Shown: positions 15,669 to 24,872, numbered from the stretch's first letter. The stretch is DNA of 64,000 nucleotides from Thioclava sediminum (GCF_002020355.1 NZ_MPZV01000005.1:124001-188000); one strand, 5' to 3'. Program-made: numbers and translations. Notes: a model not told the origin generated them from the sequence alone.

Positions 15669-18200
15669 TTACTCCTCGCGGCGCCGACGCGCGGTCGTGT
15701 AGATGAGCGCCGCCACGAGGATCAGCACCCCCTGGAAGCCGTATTGGTAGGCCTGCGACAGACCGAGGAAGGACACGGCGTTGAGCACTTCGGTCAGAAG
15801 CACCGCGCCCAGCAGCGAGCCGATGAAGGTGCCGCGCCCGCCGAGAAGGCTGGTGCCGCCCAGCACGACCGCGGTGATGCTGCCCAGCGTGTAGTTCACG
15901 CCTTGCGCCGGATCGCCGACGCCGATCTGCGCCATCAGCATGATCGCACCAAGTGCGGTCAGCAGCGACACGGCGATATAGCCGAGCACGAAGGTCCGAT
16001 CCGTGCGTATCCCGATCCGCCGCGCGGATTCCTCATGCGAGCCGACAGCGCGAAGCTGCCACCCCGCCCGCTTGCGACGCAGGCCCAGCTCCATCGCGAT
16101 GGCGATCGCAATCATCACGACGAAGGCGACCGGCACGGGGCCGAAGCTGCGGGTGAGCGTGTCGATCACGTCGAAGGAGATGTAGCCGCCCGGACCTTCG
16201 CGCAGCACGAAGCTCATGCCCTGCAAACCGATGAACATCGCCAAAGTGGCTGCGATAGGCGTGAAATTGGCGAAGCGGATCAGCACGCCGTTGATCAAGC
16301 CGACGACGATCGCCGCGCCGAACATCAGCGCGAAACCGAGCGCCATCGTCGTGGCCGGGCTGCCATCGTTGATAAAGAAGGACCCGATCACGACGAGGAA
16401 ACCGGCGAGCGGCCCGACCGACAGGTCGATCCCGCCCATCAGCAAGGCGATGGTCTGCCCCAGGGCGATGAAGCCAAGCGCGGTGGCGAGGATCAGGATA
16501 TTCGAGACGTTGAAGGACGACAGGTAATTCTCGTTCTGCGCGCTTACGAACAGCGCGAGCAACACAGTCACCAGCGCAAGCGGCACGATCGTCGCGTTAT
16601 CGGTCTGCACGAAATGGCGCAGCTTCGCGCCGAAGCCCTCTTTCGCGCTCCGTTCCTCGGCCACGTGATGCGCATGCGTATCTGCCTCGACCGCAGCCCC
16701 CACGATACGGGCCTCGGTGATGTCGTCTCCGCGCAGGGTCTCGACGATGCGGCCCCGCGACATGACCAGAACGATGTCGCACAGCCCTTCCAGTTCCGCC
16801 GCATCCGAGGAGTTGACGATCACCGGGGTGCCCGCATCGGAGACTTCGCGCAGGATCCGGTAGATCTCGAAGCGCGCGCCGACATCGACGCCCTGCGTGG
16901 GTTCGTCGGCCACGATGAAGCCCGGCTCCGACAGAAGCGCGCGGGACATCACGATCTTCTGTTGATTGCCGCCCGAAAGCTGGGACACCTTCGCCTCGAC
17001 GCCCGCGGCCTTCACCGCCAACGACGAGAACACCTCCTGCACCTTCTGCATTTCCTTGCCGCGATCCAGCACGCCGCTCGAGGCATATTTGTCGAGCGAG
17101 GCGAAGGTCGCGTTTTCCCGGATCGTTAGATCCGCGGCGAGGCCTTCGGTATGGCGATCCGACGGCATGAAGGCCGCCGCGTGTTTCAGCTCTTTCGGCG
17201 AGAGGGTGCGACCATAGAGCTTGATCGCGCCGCGATAGGGCTGAAGGCCGACCAAGGCGCGCATCAGATCGGACTGGCCGTTACCCTCGACACCGGCGAC
17301 GCCAATGATCTGGCCGCGTCCGAAGGCGAAGGCCACATCCGAGAATTTGCGACCGCTGAGGCCTTCGACCTCGAAATTGATCGGGGGATTGGCCTCGGCG
17401 CATTTCGGCGGGAAGGCAGAGGCAAGACGGCGCCCGACGATCAGGTCCAGAAGCTGCGAATTGCTGATCTCGCTCGCCGGCGCGCTGCCCCGGTGGCGGC
17501 CATCGCGCAACACGGTCACGCGGTCCGCGATCTGACGCAACTCGGCGAGACGGTGGGTGATGTAGATGACGGCGGTGCCGGAGGCTTTCAGCGCCCGCAC
17601 CTTCGCGAAAAGCATATCCGTCGCGTCCTGATCAAGCGCGGCCGTCGGTTCATCCAGAATAAGCACACGGGGCTGGACGGCGAGCGCCTTAGCCAATTCC
17701 AGCAGGTGTTTCTGCGCGATGGTCAGGGTATCGACACGCGCGTTCAGCGGCACCTCGAGGCCGACCTCTTCCAGCAGACGCTGGCCGACGCGGTCCTTGC
17801 GGTCGCCCTGGAAGACAGAGGCAGGCAGCGAGACCTGCAGGTTCTCGAGCACCGTCATGTCGGGCAGGATCGCCGGGTGCTGATAGGAGATCGCGACGCC
17901 AAGCGCCGACGAGCTTTCCGGCGAGAGCGGCATCACGTCCCGCCCATCGAATTCGATCCGGCCGGTGCTGGGCTGCAGAACGCCGGTGATCAGGTTCATC
18001 AGGGTCGATTTCCCGGCCCCGTTCTCACCCAGGATCGCGTGCACTTCGCCCGCGTGAATGTCGACGCTCACGTCGCTCAGGGCGCGGACCGCCCCGAAGG
18101 ATTTCGACACGCCGCGCAAGCGGATCACGGGGGTGCCCGTTGACGTTTCGCGGAGCCCGTCCGCCTTCTCCATCGGTTCGATTTCAGCCAATGCTATCAT
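15669..18200 (-). CDS. CUT2 sugar ABC transporter: ATPase fused to permease
   Basis: The protein has 843 residues. The N-terminal half is RbsA-like with two ATPase domains: first Walker A GENGAGKST (58-66) and Walker B LILDEP (180-185) with a weak signature (TIAQKHLLELA); second with degenerate Walker A GVEGNGQSD (303-311), signature LSGGNQQKI (408-416) and ADEPTQGVD (431-439). From about 530 onwards it is an RbsC-like permease with eight or more membrane helices (GGIDLSVGPLAGF, LGGTSLLGGRGT). Most CUT2 systems keep these as separate proteins. With the separate permease and binding protein upstream it forms a complete importer. Confidence 0.88.
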   Translation of the reverse strand: MIALAEIEPMEKADGLRETSTGTPVIRLRGVSKSFGAVRALSDVSVDIHAGEVHAILGENGAGKSTLMNLITGVLQPSTGRIEFDGRDVMPLSPESSSALGVAISYQHPAILPDMTVLENLQVSLPASVFQGDRKDRVGQRLLEEVGLEVPLNARVDTLTIAQKHLLELAKALAVQPRVLILDEPTAALDQDATDMLFAKVRALKASGTAVIYITHRLAELRQIADRVTVLRDGRHRGSAPASEISNSQLLDLIVGRRLASAFPPKCAEANPPINFEVEGLSGRKFSDVAFAFGRGQIIGVAGVEGNGQSDLMRALVGLQPYRGAIKLYGRTLSPKELKHAAAFMPSDRHTEGLAADLTIRENATFASLDKYASSGVLDRGKEMQKVQEVFSSLAVKAAGVEAKVSQLSGGNQQKIVMSRALLSEPGFIVADEPTQGVDVGARFEIYRILREVSDAGTPVIVNSSDAAELEGLCDIVLVMSRGRIVETLRGDDITEARIVGAAVEADTHAHHVAEERSAKEGFGAKLRHFVQTDNATIVPLALVTVLLALFVSAQNENYLSSFNVSNILILATALGFIALGQTIALLMGGIDLSVGPLAGFLVVIGSFFINDGSPATTMALGFALMFGAAIVVGLINGVLIRFANFTPIAATLAMFIGLQGMSFVLREGPGGYISFDVIDTLTRSFGPVPVAFVVMIAIAIAMELGLRRKRAGWQLRAVGSHEESARRIGIRTDRTFVLGYIAVSLLTALGAIMLMAQIGVGDPAQGVNYTLGSITAVVLGGTSLLGGRGTFIGSLLGAVLLTEVLNAVSFLGLSQAYQYGFQGVLILVAALIYTTARRRREE

Positions 18201-18238
18201 CCGTTTAGTTCCGCCGATCTGAGGGGTTGGCGCGGGTA

Positions 18239-18266
18239 TCTCCGGGCGGATCGCGCCGCCCGGAGA
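18239..18266 (-). other. Perfect hairpin between binding-protein and ATPase-permease genes
   Basis: Eleven-base arms (TCTCCGGGCGG and its complement, 18239-18249 and 18256-18266) enclose a six-base loop in the 75-base gap downstream of the binding-protein gene. There is no T-run, so an mRNA-stabilising or partial-stop role is more likely than full termination. Confidence 0.45.
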
Positions 18267-18275
18267 CAGGGGAGG

Positions 18276-19343
18276 TTACTGGCCGACGGCCTTCGCCTGC
18301 TCGTCACCCGAAAGCTGAGCAGAGAGATAGATCGCGCCGGGCAGATCCGAGCGACACTGGACGGGGTTGGGATCCCCATCGGTCGAGTCCTCGAAGTTCG
18401 GAGCCTTGAAGATTTCTTCCGACGGCGGGGTGCCACCGGTCGCTTCTGCGATCGCCCATTGCACGGCGAGACGAACGTTGTCGTTGCCGGTCGCGACCGT
18501 GAAGAGCTTGAAATCAGGGTTGTCCGCGTGGGTCTTCTCCCAGAAGCAGCCGAGCGAGTTGCCGTCGGACGTCGCGAGCGCCGGGATCGAGCGGTCGAAA
18601 TTCGCGAACACCGGCAGAGCGCCCACGAGCGACGGACCGAAGTCGGACACGATGACGTCGATATTGTCATGCTGCGCGATGGCGGCCGACAGCACCTGCT
18701 GCGTCAGGGACGGATCCCAGTTGGTGACCGCGAAGGGGTCCGGGTTCAGGAACTTGTAGCTGTCGTCGAGGATGTTCTTCATCCCCTTGAGCTCGTCCAG
18801 ACCCTGGCTGTTGCCCGCCGGGCCCGACAGGAACAGGATGTTCGCGCCGTCCGGGAAGTTCTCCTTGATCCACTTGCCCCAGCTTTCGCCATCATAGACG
18901 AAGTCGGCACCGACGAAGCGGGTGTAGTTCTTGCCAGCCTCACCGCCAACATTCACGCGGTAGGGCACGACGACCGCGCCGGAGCGATAGGCTTTGGTCA
19001 ACGCGGGCAGGATTGCCGGGCCGGCATCGCCGAAGACGACCATCGCGTCGACACCGCGCGCCGCCATCGAGTTGATGTCGGAGATCGCCTTCTGCGTGTC
19101 GCCCTGACCGTCGGCATAGTAGTAGTCGGTGATGCTCGGACACTTCGCGGCTTCCTCCTTGCCCGAAGCGGTCGTCACCAGACGCCAGCTATTGCCCCCG
19201 AAACCGTCGAGCAGCGCCAGCGAGGCTTTGTTCGGGCCGCACCAGGAGGGTGCGTCCTCTGCGCTGGCCGCCGAGGCCGAAAGGGCAATTCCAAGCCCCA
19301 GCGCCATATAGGCAGCGCATCCTTTCAGGTTAGACAGTTTCAT
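18276..19343 (-). CDS. Periplasmic sugar-type substrate-binding protein (RbsB-like)
   Basis: The protein has 355 residues. The leader LKGCAAYMALGLGIALSASAASAED is a Sec signal with an ASA-type cleavage site. The mature part has the two-lobed PBP type 1 pattern (SISDINSMAARGVDAMVVFGDAG-like helix-strand pairs, GPAGNSQGLDELKG, DVIVSDFG). An AGGAGGAG stretch precedes the ATG. Its start overlaps the end of the permease gene by 14 bases. The substrate cannot be read from sequence; neighbouring dehydrogenases suggest a polyol, cyclitol or phenolic glycoside. Confidence 0.85.
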   Translation of the reverse strand: MKLSNLKGCAAYMALGLGIALSASAASAEDAPSWCGPNKASLALLDGFGGNSWRLVTTASGKEEAAKCPSITDYYYADGQGDTQKAISDINSMAARGVDAMVVFGDAGPAILPALTKAYRSGAVVVPYRVNVGGEAGKNYTRFVGADFVYDGESWGKWIKENFPDGANILFLSGPAGNSQGLDELKGMKNILDDSYKFLNPDPFAVTNWDPSLTQQVLSAAIAQHDNIDVIVSDFGPSLVGALPVFANFDRSIPALATSDGNSLGCFWEKTHADNPDFKLFTVATGNDNVRLAVQWAIAEATGGTPPSEEIFKAPNFEDSTDGDPNPVQCRSDLPGAIYLSAQLSGDEQAKAVGQ

Positions 19344-20358
19344 GGTTCTCCTCCTCTGTAGAACTTGTCTGTTCTTTCTTGAAACGGGTCGTCCATTCGA
19401 TCGAGTAGACCCCGATGCCGAATACAAGAGCGAGCGCCTGCACGATGGTCTGCGCCGAGTAAGGCACACCGATCGACAGAGCGAACTGGCTGAGCTGATT
19501 GAGAAAGAAGGCGGCGATCACGACCGAGATCGGAAAGCCGCGCCCTCCCAGAAGCGATGTCCCTGCCAGCACCACGACGGCGACCGAGGGCAGAAGCAGG
19601 CTGTTGCCCTGAAATGCCGTGGGTTCGCGGGTGATCCCTGCGATCAGGATGCCCGCGGTGCAGTAAAGGATCTGCGCCGCCACATAGGCCATCGCCTGAT
19701 AGGGTTTGACGCTCAGCCCCGCCGCGCGGGCCGCCTTGGGATTGGCCCCGATCGCCTCGAAGCGACGGCCAACCACCGTCTTTTTCAGGCCGAAGGACAC
19801 GAGGGCCAGAATGGCGAGTGCGAACAGCACCGAATGGGGAATACCCAGGGTCTGACCGCCCGCGATATGGGCCAGCAAGTTCGTCGTGATCCGCGGCACG
19901 CCGCCCGAGATCGCGAAGACAGCCGAGAACAGAAGCGCGTTCATTCCGATGGTCGCGACGATCGCGTTCAGGCGGAAATAAGCGACCATGATGCCATTGA
20001 GCACCCCCGCGGCGAGCGCGAAACCGACCGCGATAATAAGTGCAGGCAGAAGTCCCGCATCCTGGCCATTGGGCATGTGGGTCGCGATCACCACCGCGAG
20101 CGATACCGAGCCCGGCACCGACAGATCGAAGCCGCCCTGCTGCACCACCAGCATCTGGCCGAGCCCGACGATGCCAAGCACCGCCGCGAAAGGCAGGCTG
20201 CCCATCAGCGACCCGGCGGTGACCGCCGAGGGTGCGAAGATGATGCAAAGGAGGATGAGCGCCAGCGTCGAGGCGACGATGGTCACGAAGCCCTTCGACA
20301 GGGACATCGAAGAAAGTCCCATCGAACCTCCGAAGCTATGCGGCGTCGTCTCAGCCAT
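19330..20358 (-). CDS. CUT2 sugar ABC transporter permease (RbsC-like)
   Basis: The protein has 342 residues with about ten hydrophobic segments and the RbsC signatures GGFDLSVPGSVSLA, GRRFEAIGANPKAARAAG and LAGTSLLGGRG. It should pair with the permease half of the fused ATPase-permease as a heterodimer. The ATG has GGAGGAGG upstream. Gene order on the minus strand is permease, binding protein, fused ATPase-permease, all within one probable transcript that begins at the oxidoreductase genes. Confidence 0.9.
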   Translation of the reverse strand: MAETTPHSFGGSMGLSSMSLSKGFVTIVASTLALILLCIIFAPSAVTAGSLMGSLPFAAVLGIVGLGQMLVVQQGGFDLSVPGSVSLAVVIATHMPNGQDAGLLPALIIAVGFALAAGVLNGIMVAYFRLNAIVATIGMNALLFSAVFAISGGVPRITTNLLAHIAGGQTLGIPHSVLFALAILALVSFGLKKTVVGRRFEAIGANPKAARAAGLSVKPYQAMAYVAAQILYCTAGILIAGITREPTAFQGNSLLLPSVAVVVLAGTSLLGGRGFPISVVIAAFFLNQLSQFALSIGVPYSAQTIVQALALVFGIGVYSIEWTTRFKKEQTSSTEEENHETV

Positions 20359-20386
20359 GTTTTCTCCTCCTCCCTCGCGTCGCGTC

Positions 20387-21367
20387 TCAGCTGATTTCCA
20401 AGGTGACCTTGACCGCCTTGTCGGGCGACTTGCCCAGATCCAGCGCGGTCATCGCGTCATCAATCTTGTAGCTGTGGGTCTGGATCGGCGAGAGATCGAG
20501 CCCGGTGCGTTCCAGGAACCGGATCGCCGCCGGCCAGACGCCGGGCGAGCCGATGCAGCCTTTCACGTTGAGGTTCTTGATCTGGATCTTGCCCAGCTCG
20601 ACCGGGAATTTCTGGCCGATATTGATGCCGACCATCGAGACATCCCCGTCGTCGCGGGCATAGTCGAAGACATTGGCCAGCGAGGCCGGATGGCCCGCGC
20701 ATTCGACCACCAGATCGGCGCCGCCCTTGGTCATCTCCTGCACCGCTTCGATCGGATCGCCGTCGGTCGGATCGATCGTGCCGTCCGCACCGAGCTTCAT
20801 CGCGATCTCGCGGCGCAGCGGCACCGGGTCGACCACGATCACGCGGGCGCCCATGCCGATCGCGGCAGCAGCCGAGACGAGGCCGATCGTGCCGCCGCCC
20901 GAGACGACGACCGTATCCGCCGCGCAGACGCCACCATGGCGCAGCACCGCGTAATAACCGCAGGTGAAGGGTTCGATCAGCGCGCCTTTCGCGTCGTCCA
21001 CCGCATCGGGCAGCTTGTGCAGCCATTCGGGACGTGCCGCGAAGAATTCGCGATCCGCACCGTCCATCGAGAAGCCGAAGTGGTGGATACGCTCGGGCGT
21101 GTTGATCACGCATTCGCCGACCACACGATCGCCGGGCTTGAGCCCGTCGACATTCTTCCCGACCTCGACGACTTCGCCGACCCATTCGTGGCCCGGAACG
21201 ACCGGATAGGAAATCGGGATGATGTATTGACCGGCCAGCAGCTCGTAATCCGAGTGGCAAATCCCGACGCGGCGCGACTGGATTAGCACCTCGTTGTCCG
21301 TGATGCCGGGCGTCTGCACCTGCGTCACGATGGGCTTGTTCGGTTCGTCGAAGATCAGGGCTTTCAT
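20387..21367 (-). CDS. Zinc-type medium-chain alcohol dehydrogenase
   Basis: The protein has 326 residues. Catalytic zinc ligands are visible in GICHSD (Cys37) and GHEW, and the Rossmann site is SGGGTIGLV with VVDP at the end of the second strand, favouring NAD. The four-cysteine lobe of the structural zinc is missing (VINTPERIHHFGF stands there), so it is a single-zinc enzyme, as in several sorbitol/polyol dehydrogenases. It is one base away from the Gfo/Idh/MocA gene, which suggests paired oxidations of one substrate. Confidence 0.82.
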   Translation of the reverse strand: MKALIFDEPNKPIVTQVQTPGITDNEVLIQSRRVGICHSDYELLAGQYIIPISYPVVPGHEWVGEVVEVGKNVDGLKPGDRVVGECVINTPERIHHFGFSMDGADREFFAARPEWLHKLPDAVDDAKGALIEPFTCGYYAVLRHGGVCAADTVVVSGGGTIGLVSAAAAIGMGARVIVVDPVPLRREIAMKLGADGTIDPTDGDPIEAVQEMTKGGADLVVECAGHPASLANVFDYARDDGDVSMVGINIGQKFPVELGKIQIKNLNVKGCIGSPGVWPAAIRFLERTGLDLSPIQTHSYKIDDAMTALDLGKSPDKAVKVTLEIS

Positions 21368-21368
21368 G

Positions 21369-22403
21369 TCAGGCTCCAACTTTCGCTGCGGCGGGTTGCG
21401 CCACGCGTTCGATTTGACCGCTGCGGGAGGAGGCGAAGACCGCCTCGAGCAGCGCGATATTGTCGACCAGATGATCGGCGGTGATCGGGTAGGTTTCCTG
21501 TCCGCGCACGGCGCGGGCGAAACTCACCAGGTTGTCCTTCACGGGCTCGGCCTTGCCGATCTCGACGGTCTCGATCGGCCCGCCAGCCATAGCCGAGGTG
21601 ACGATCCAGCCATCCGGCGCCTCGACATGCGCCTTGTCGCGGATGTCGATCCAGCCTTTCGAGCCATAGACCGTGAAGCGGGACATGAACGGGTTCGACA
21701 GAGAAGCCGACACGTAGGAGGTCCCTCCCCCGGCGAATTTCACATAGGCCGCGACCGTGTCGCCCTGCGGCAGTTCCGAAGACAGCTGCTCGCAGATGCA
21801 CAGCACGCTTTCCGCGCGGCCCAGAAGGCGGACCGACAGATCGAGCAGGTGAATGCCCGTCGCGGTCATGCCGCCTGCGGGTGCTTCGCTCGCCTGAACG
21901 CGCCAGTTGCTCGGGTCCATGCCGACGAACTTGTCGTGGCTGAAATTGGCCTCGATCTGCTGGATACGGCCCAGCTCTCCTGCATCGGCCTTCGCCAGCA
22001 TCTCGGCGATCGGCGGCTCCCAGCGGCGCTCGTGGCCCATGCCGAGAACCAACCCGGCCTCGGCGCAAAGCGCGACCGAACGGGCGGCTTCTTCGGCGGT
22101 GAGTGCGAGCGGCTTTTCGCAGAAGACATGTTTGCCTGCCGCGACCGCCTTGGCGATCTGATCCGTGTGCAGAGAGTGCGGCGTCGCCAGCACGACAGCC
22201 TCGACCTCGGGATCGTTCAGCGCATCGGCGTAATCCGCGCTGAGAGTCACGCCTTTCTCGGCGCAGAGATCGCGCACCCCGTCCATGTTCGGCTCCACCG
22301 CGCGGACGACCGTGATGTCGTCGGGGGCGCTCGACAGAACGGCGAGCATCTTCTGCCCCCACCAACCCATGCCCACAAGGGCGATTTTTACCGGCCCCGA
22401 CAT
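21369..22403 (-). CDS. Gfo/Idh/MocA-family oxidoreductase
   Basis: The protein has 344 residues. The N-terminal Rossmann domain has VGMGWWGQKM and the family EKP motif in HVFCEKPLAL; the C-terminal domain has the GGMTATGIHLLDL segment where the catalytic Asp/His lie. Such enzymes oxidise sugar, inositol or glycoside hydroxyls with NAD(P). The start overlaps the YciI-like gene by one base. Cyclitol or glycoside oxidation is a reasonable guess given the neighbours. Confidence 0.85.
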   Translation of the reverse strand: MSGPVKIALVGMGWWGQKMLAVLSSAPDDITVVRAVEPNMDGVRDLCAEKGVTLSADYADALNDPEVEAVVLATPHSLHTDQIAKAVAAGKHVFCEKPLALTAEEAARSVALCAEAGLVLGMGHERRWEPPIAEMLAKADAGELGRIQQIEANFSHDKFVGMDPSNWRVQASEAPAGGMTATGIHLLDLSVRLLGRAESVLCICEQLSSELPQGDTVAAYVKFAGGGTSYVSASLSNPFMSRFTVYGSKGWIDIRDKAHVEAPDGWIVTSAMAGGPIETVEIGKAEPVKDNLVSFARAVRGQETYPITADHLVDNIALLEAVFASSRSGQIERVAQPAAAKVGA

Positions 22404-22687
22404 CAGCGGTTATCCACGCGCTTGGAGAACGGACGGATCGAGACGGACTTCCACAGACCGACCTTCGCGAAGGGGTCGTTGCGGTTGAACTCTTCGACCT
22501 CGGCGAGGCTGTCGGCCTCCAGGACGAAGCAGCTGCCGATCATGGTCTCTTCGTCGTCGCCCAGAAGCGGGCCCGAAATCACCGTTTTCACCGGTGCCTG
22601 GGCCAGATAGGCCTTGTGGTCCTCGTAATTGGCCAGCCGCTTATCGACGGCGCCGTCATGGTCGAGGCAATGGATTACGTAATGCAT
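22403..22687 (-). CDS. YciI-like dimeric alpha-beta barrel protein
   Basis: The protein has 94 residues. MHYVIHCLDHDGAVDKRLANYEDHKAYL and the later FVLEADSLAEVEEFNRNDPFAKVGLW match the YciI/ferredoxin-fold family, including the buried His and Asp pair near the N-terminus. Members are small enzymes such as chloromuconolactone dehalogenase. In this operon it could be an isomerase, lyase or dehydratase for a ring intermediate. The exact reaction is unknown. Confidence 0.8.
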   Translation of the reverse strand: MHYVIHCLDHDGAVDKRLANYEDHKAYLAQAPVKTVISGPLLGDDEETMIGSCFVLEADSLAEVEEFNRNDPFAKVGLWKSVSIRPFSKRVDNR

Positions 22688-22697
22688 CTCAGTCTCC

Positions 22698-23771
22698 TCA
22701 CTTCGCCGGGATGATCTTGCGTTCGCGCAGCTCTTCGAAGACGTCGAAGAAGCTGTCGGGCGTGCTCTGATAGGCGTCGAAGCCCAGCTTCCGGCTGTTG
22801 GTCATATCGGTGAAGCATTCCAGCTCGCGGCCGAGATCGGCGTCGCTGTGCCACCACGAGGCGAGCTTGGTCACAGGGATGTCCTGCAGCCCATATTGAG
22901 CCACCATCTCCGACCAGATTGCGGGCGCATCCGCCATCTGCTCTTCGAGCGGCGTCGTGTGACCGGGGTATTCCGCGACCTCGAGGCCGAAATACTCGGC
23001 GATCCGCGCCCAGAGCCACGTCCAGCGGAAGACATCGCCATTTGCGGTGTTGAAGGGTGTGTTCGCAGCTTCCGGCGTCGTCGCGGCCCAGTAGAACTGT
23101 TTGGCGAGGATGCGCGCATCGGTCACATCGGTGACCGCGTTATATTGCTCGGGCGAACCGGGATAGAGGAACGGCTTGCCGGTGTGCTTGCAGATCGAGG
23201 CATAGACCGCGAGCGTCACTGCCATGTTCATGTAGTTGCCGACGGTAAAGCCGATCATCGTGTGCGGGCGGTGCACCGACCAGGTGAAGCCGTATTTCTC
23301 GGCCATCTCCAGCAGCACATCTTCCTGCGCGTAGTAGAAGTTCGGCCCCGGCAGACGCGGGCTCGACTCGAGGAAAGGCGTGTAGGGCGTGACCTTGGCG
23401 TAGTCGTCGAACGAACCGAGGTAATGCTTGAGGCCCGTCACCAGCGCGCCGTGCTTGATCGGCGCGCCTGCGATGCCCTCGAAGAGGTTGCGCACCATCA
23501 TCCCGTTCACGCGGACGTTCTCTTCCTCGTTGGCCTGACGCGACCAGGTGCAATAGAACACATGCGTCACGTCCTTGGCCGCAGCCAGCGCGGCCTTGCT
23601 GGCTTCCGCATCGGTCAGGTCTGCGGCAATGTGCCGGTCGGACCACTCGAGATCGACATCGCTGCGCGACACCGTCACAACCGTCCAGCCGTGAGATTTC
23701 AATTCGCGCGCGGTGTAGCTGCCCGAGAGGCCGGTCGCCCCGACAATCAACGCAATATTCTGTTCAGCCAT
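22698..23771 (-). CDS. PRISE-type enone reductase (progesterone 5-beta-reductase/iridoid synthase-like SDR)
   Basis: The protein has 357 residues, an extended SDR. VGATGLSGSYTARELKSHGW is the nucleotide site, and VTVSRSD with an arginine after the second strand suggests NADPH. VTGLKHYLG and NFYYAQEDVL carry the family Lys and Tyr, as in plant progesterone 5-beta-reductases and their bacterial relatives. These reduce activated carbon-carbon double bonds. Placement among dehydrogenases suggests reduction of an enone intermediate. Confidence 0.8.
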   Translation of the reverse strand: MAEQNIALIVGATGLSGSYTARELKSHGWTVVTVSRSDVDLEWSDRHIAADLTDAEASKAALAAAKDVTHVFYCTWSRQANEEENVRVNGMMVRNLFEGIAGAPIKHGALVTGLKHYLGSFDDYAKVTPYTPFLESSPRLPGPNFYYAQEDVLLEMAEKYGFTWSVHRPHTMIGFTVGNYMNMAVTLAVYASICKHTGKPFLYPGSPEQYNAVTDVTDARILAKQFYWAATTPEAANTPFNTANGDVFRWTWLWARIAEYFGLEVAEYPGHTTPLEEQMADAPAIWSEMVAQYGLQDIPVTKLASWWHSDADLGRELECFTDMTNSRKLGFDAYQSTPDSFFDVFEELRERKIIPAK

Positions 23772-23804
23772 GGGTCTTCGCCCCTTTCTTGCAGTTCCGT
23801 TTCG

Positions 23805-24872
23805 TCAGGTGGTGACGAGAATTTTCAGATGTTCCCCGGCAGGATCGAGAAGCGCCTCGAAGCCCTTGTCGACGACATCTTCCGCCGCGATCCGCGAGGT
23901 GATGACTTTCTCGATCGGGAAATTGCCCGAGGCGACCATGCGGCCGATCCGGGGCCAGATTTGCGTCGGGTAGCACCAGGTCGCTTCGACCGAGATGTCC
24001 TTGAGCGCCCAGAGCATCGCATCGATGCTGGCGGGTTTCATGTGCAGCCCCACCTGCACGACCTTGCCCTGGCGGCGCACCGCTTCGGCGCAGGCGTTGA
24101 GCGAGGCTTCGAGCCCGACACATTCAAGCGCGACATCGACGCCGACGCCCTCTTCGGTCAGATCGCCGACGACGGTCGGCAGCTCGCCGCTGCGCGGGTC
24201 GACGACATGCGCATAGGGCGCGATTTCCGAGATGATCCGGCGACGGTTCGGGTTCGGCTCCGACACGATGATCGTGCTCGCACCCGCCGCCCGGGCCGAC
24301 AGCACCGTCAGCGCACCGATCGGACCGGCACCCGAGACAAGAACGGTCGAGCCCGCCTCGACGCCGCCGCGATCCACGCCGTAAAGCGCAACCGCAGCCG
24401 GCTCGATCATCGCGGCCTGGTCATCCGTCAGCCCCTCGGGCACGGATTGCGCGTTGTAATCCTTGATGACGGCTTTCTCGCCCATGCCGCCCCAGGCCCA
24501 GCTCAGGCCGATGCAGCCCAGTTGCGGCGAGAGGTGATAGAGGCCGCGCTTGCCATAGTAGTCATTGCGCGGCGCCACGAGAGGCTGAACCGAAATGCGC
24601 TCGCCGACCGAGACATTGCTGACCTCGTCGCCCACTGCGAGAACCTTGGCGGAGAATTCATGGCCAAGAATCTGCGGGTTGGACGCGCCAGTATAGATAT
24701 GCGGTTCGGACGGGGTGACGATCGGCCCCGCGATATATTCGTGAAGATCGGTGCCGCAGATGCCGGTCACGATCGGCGCGACCAGAACGTCATCCGGCGC
24801 CAGTTTGCTCGACGGTTCTTCGACATCCTCGACGCGGATGTCCTTCGCTCCGTGAAAACGAACAGCTTTCAA
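23805..24872 (-). CDS. Zinc-type dehydrogenase, 2,3-butanediol/sorbitol dehydrogenase-like
   Basis: The protein has 355 residues and starts with TTG: GGGAGG stands seven bases upstream, and the resulting MKAVRFHGAKDIRVEDV is a textbook family N-terminus. GICGTDLHEY, LGHEF and the Rossmann motif SGAGPIGAL are present. The second-strand end reads VSEPN with following arginines. It is the first gene of the minus-strand operon, divergent from the hydroxyisobutyrate-dehydrogenase-like gene. The substrate is a secondary alcohol, not identifiable further. Confidence 0.85.
   Translation of the reverse strand: MKAVRFHGAKDIRVEDVEEPSSKLAPDDVLVAPIVTGICGTDLHEYIAGPIVTPSEPHIYTGASNPQILGHEFSAKVLAVGDEVSNVSVGERISVQPLVAPRNDYYGKRGLYHLSPQLGCIGLSWAWGGMGEKAVIKDYNAQSVPEGLTDDQAAMIEPAAVALYGVDRGGVEAGSTVLVSGAGPIGALTVLSARAAGASTIIVSEPNPNRRRIISEIAPYAHVVDPRSGELPTVVGDLTEEGVGVDVALECVGLEASLNACAEAVRRQGKVVQVGLHMKPASIDAMLWALKDISVEATWCYPTQIWPRIGRMVASGNFPIEKVITSRIAAEDVVDKGFEALLDPAGEHLKILVTT

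Noticed and set aside
15744-17129. A 461-codon plus-strand frame opposite the fused ABC gene
   Set aside because: Same shadow effect; the minus strand has all ABC motifs.
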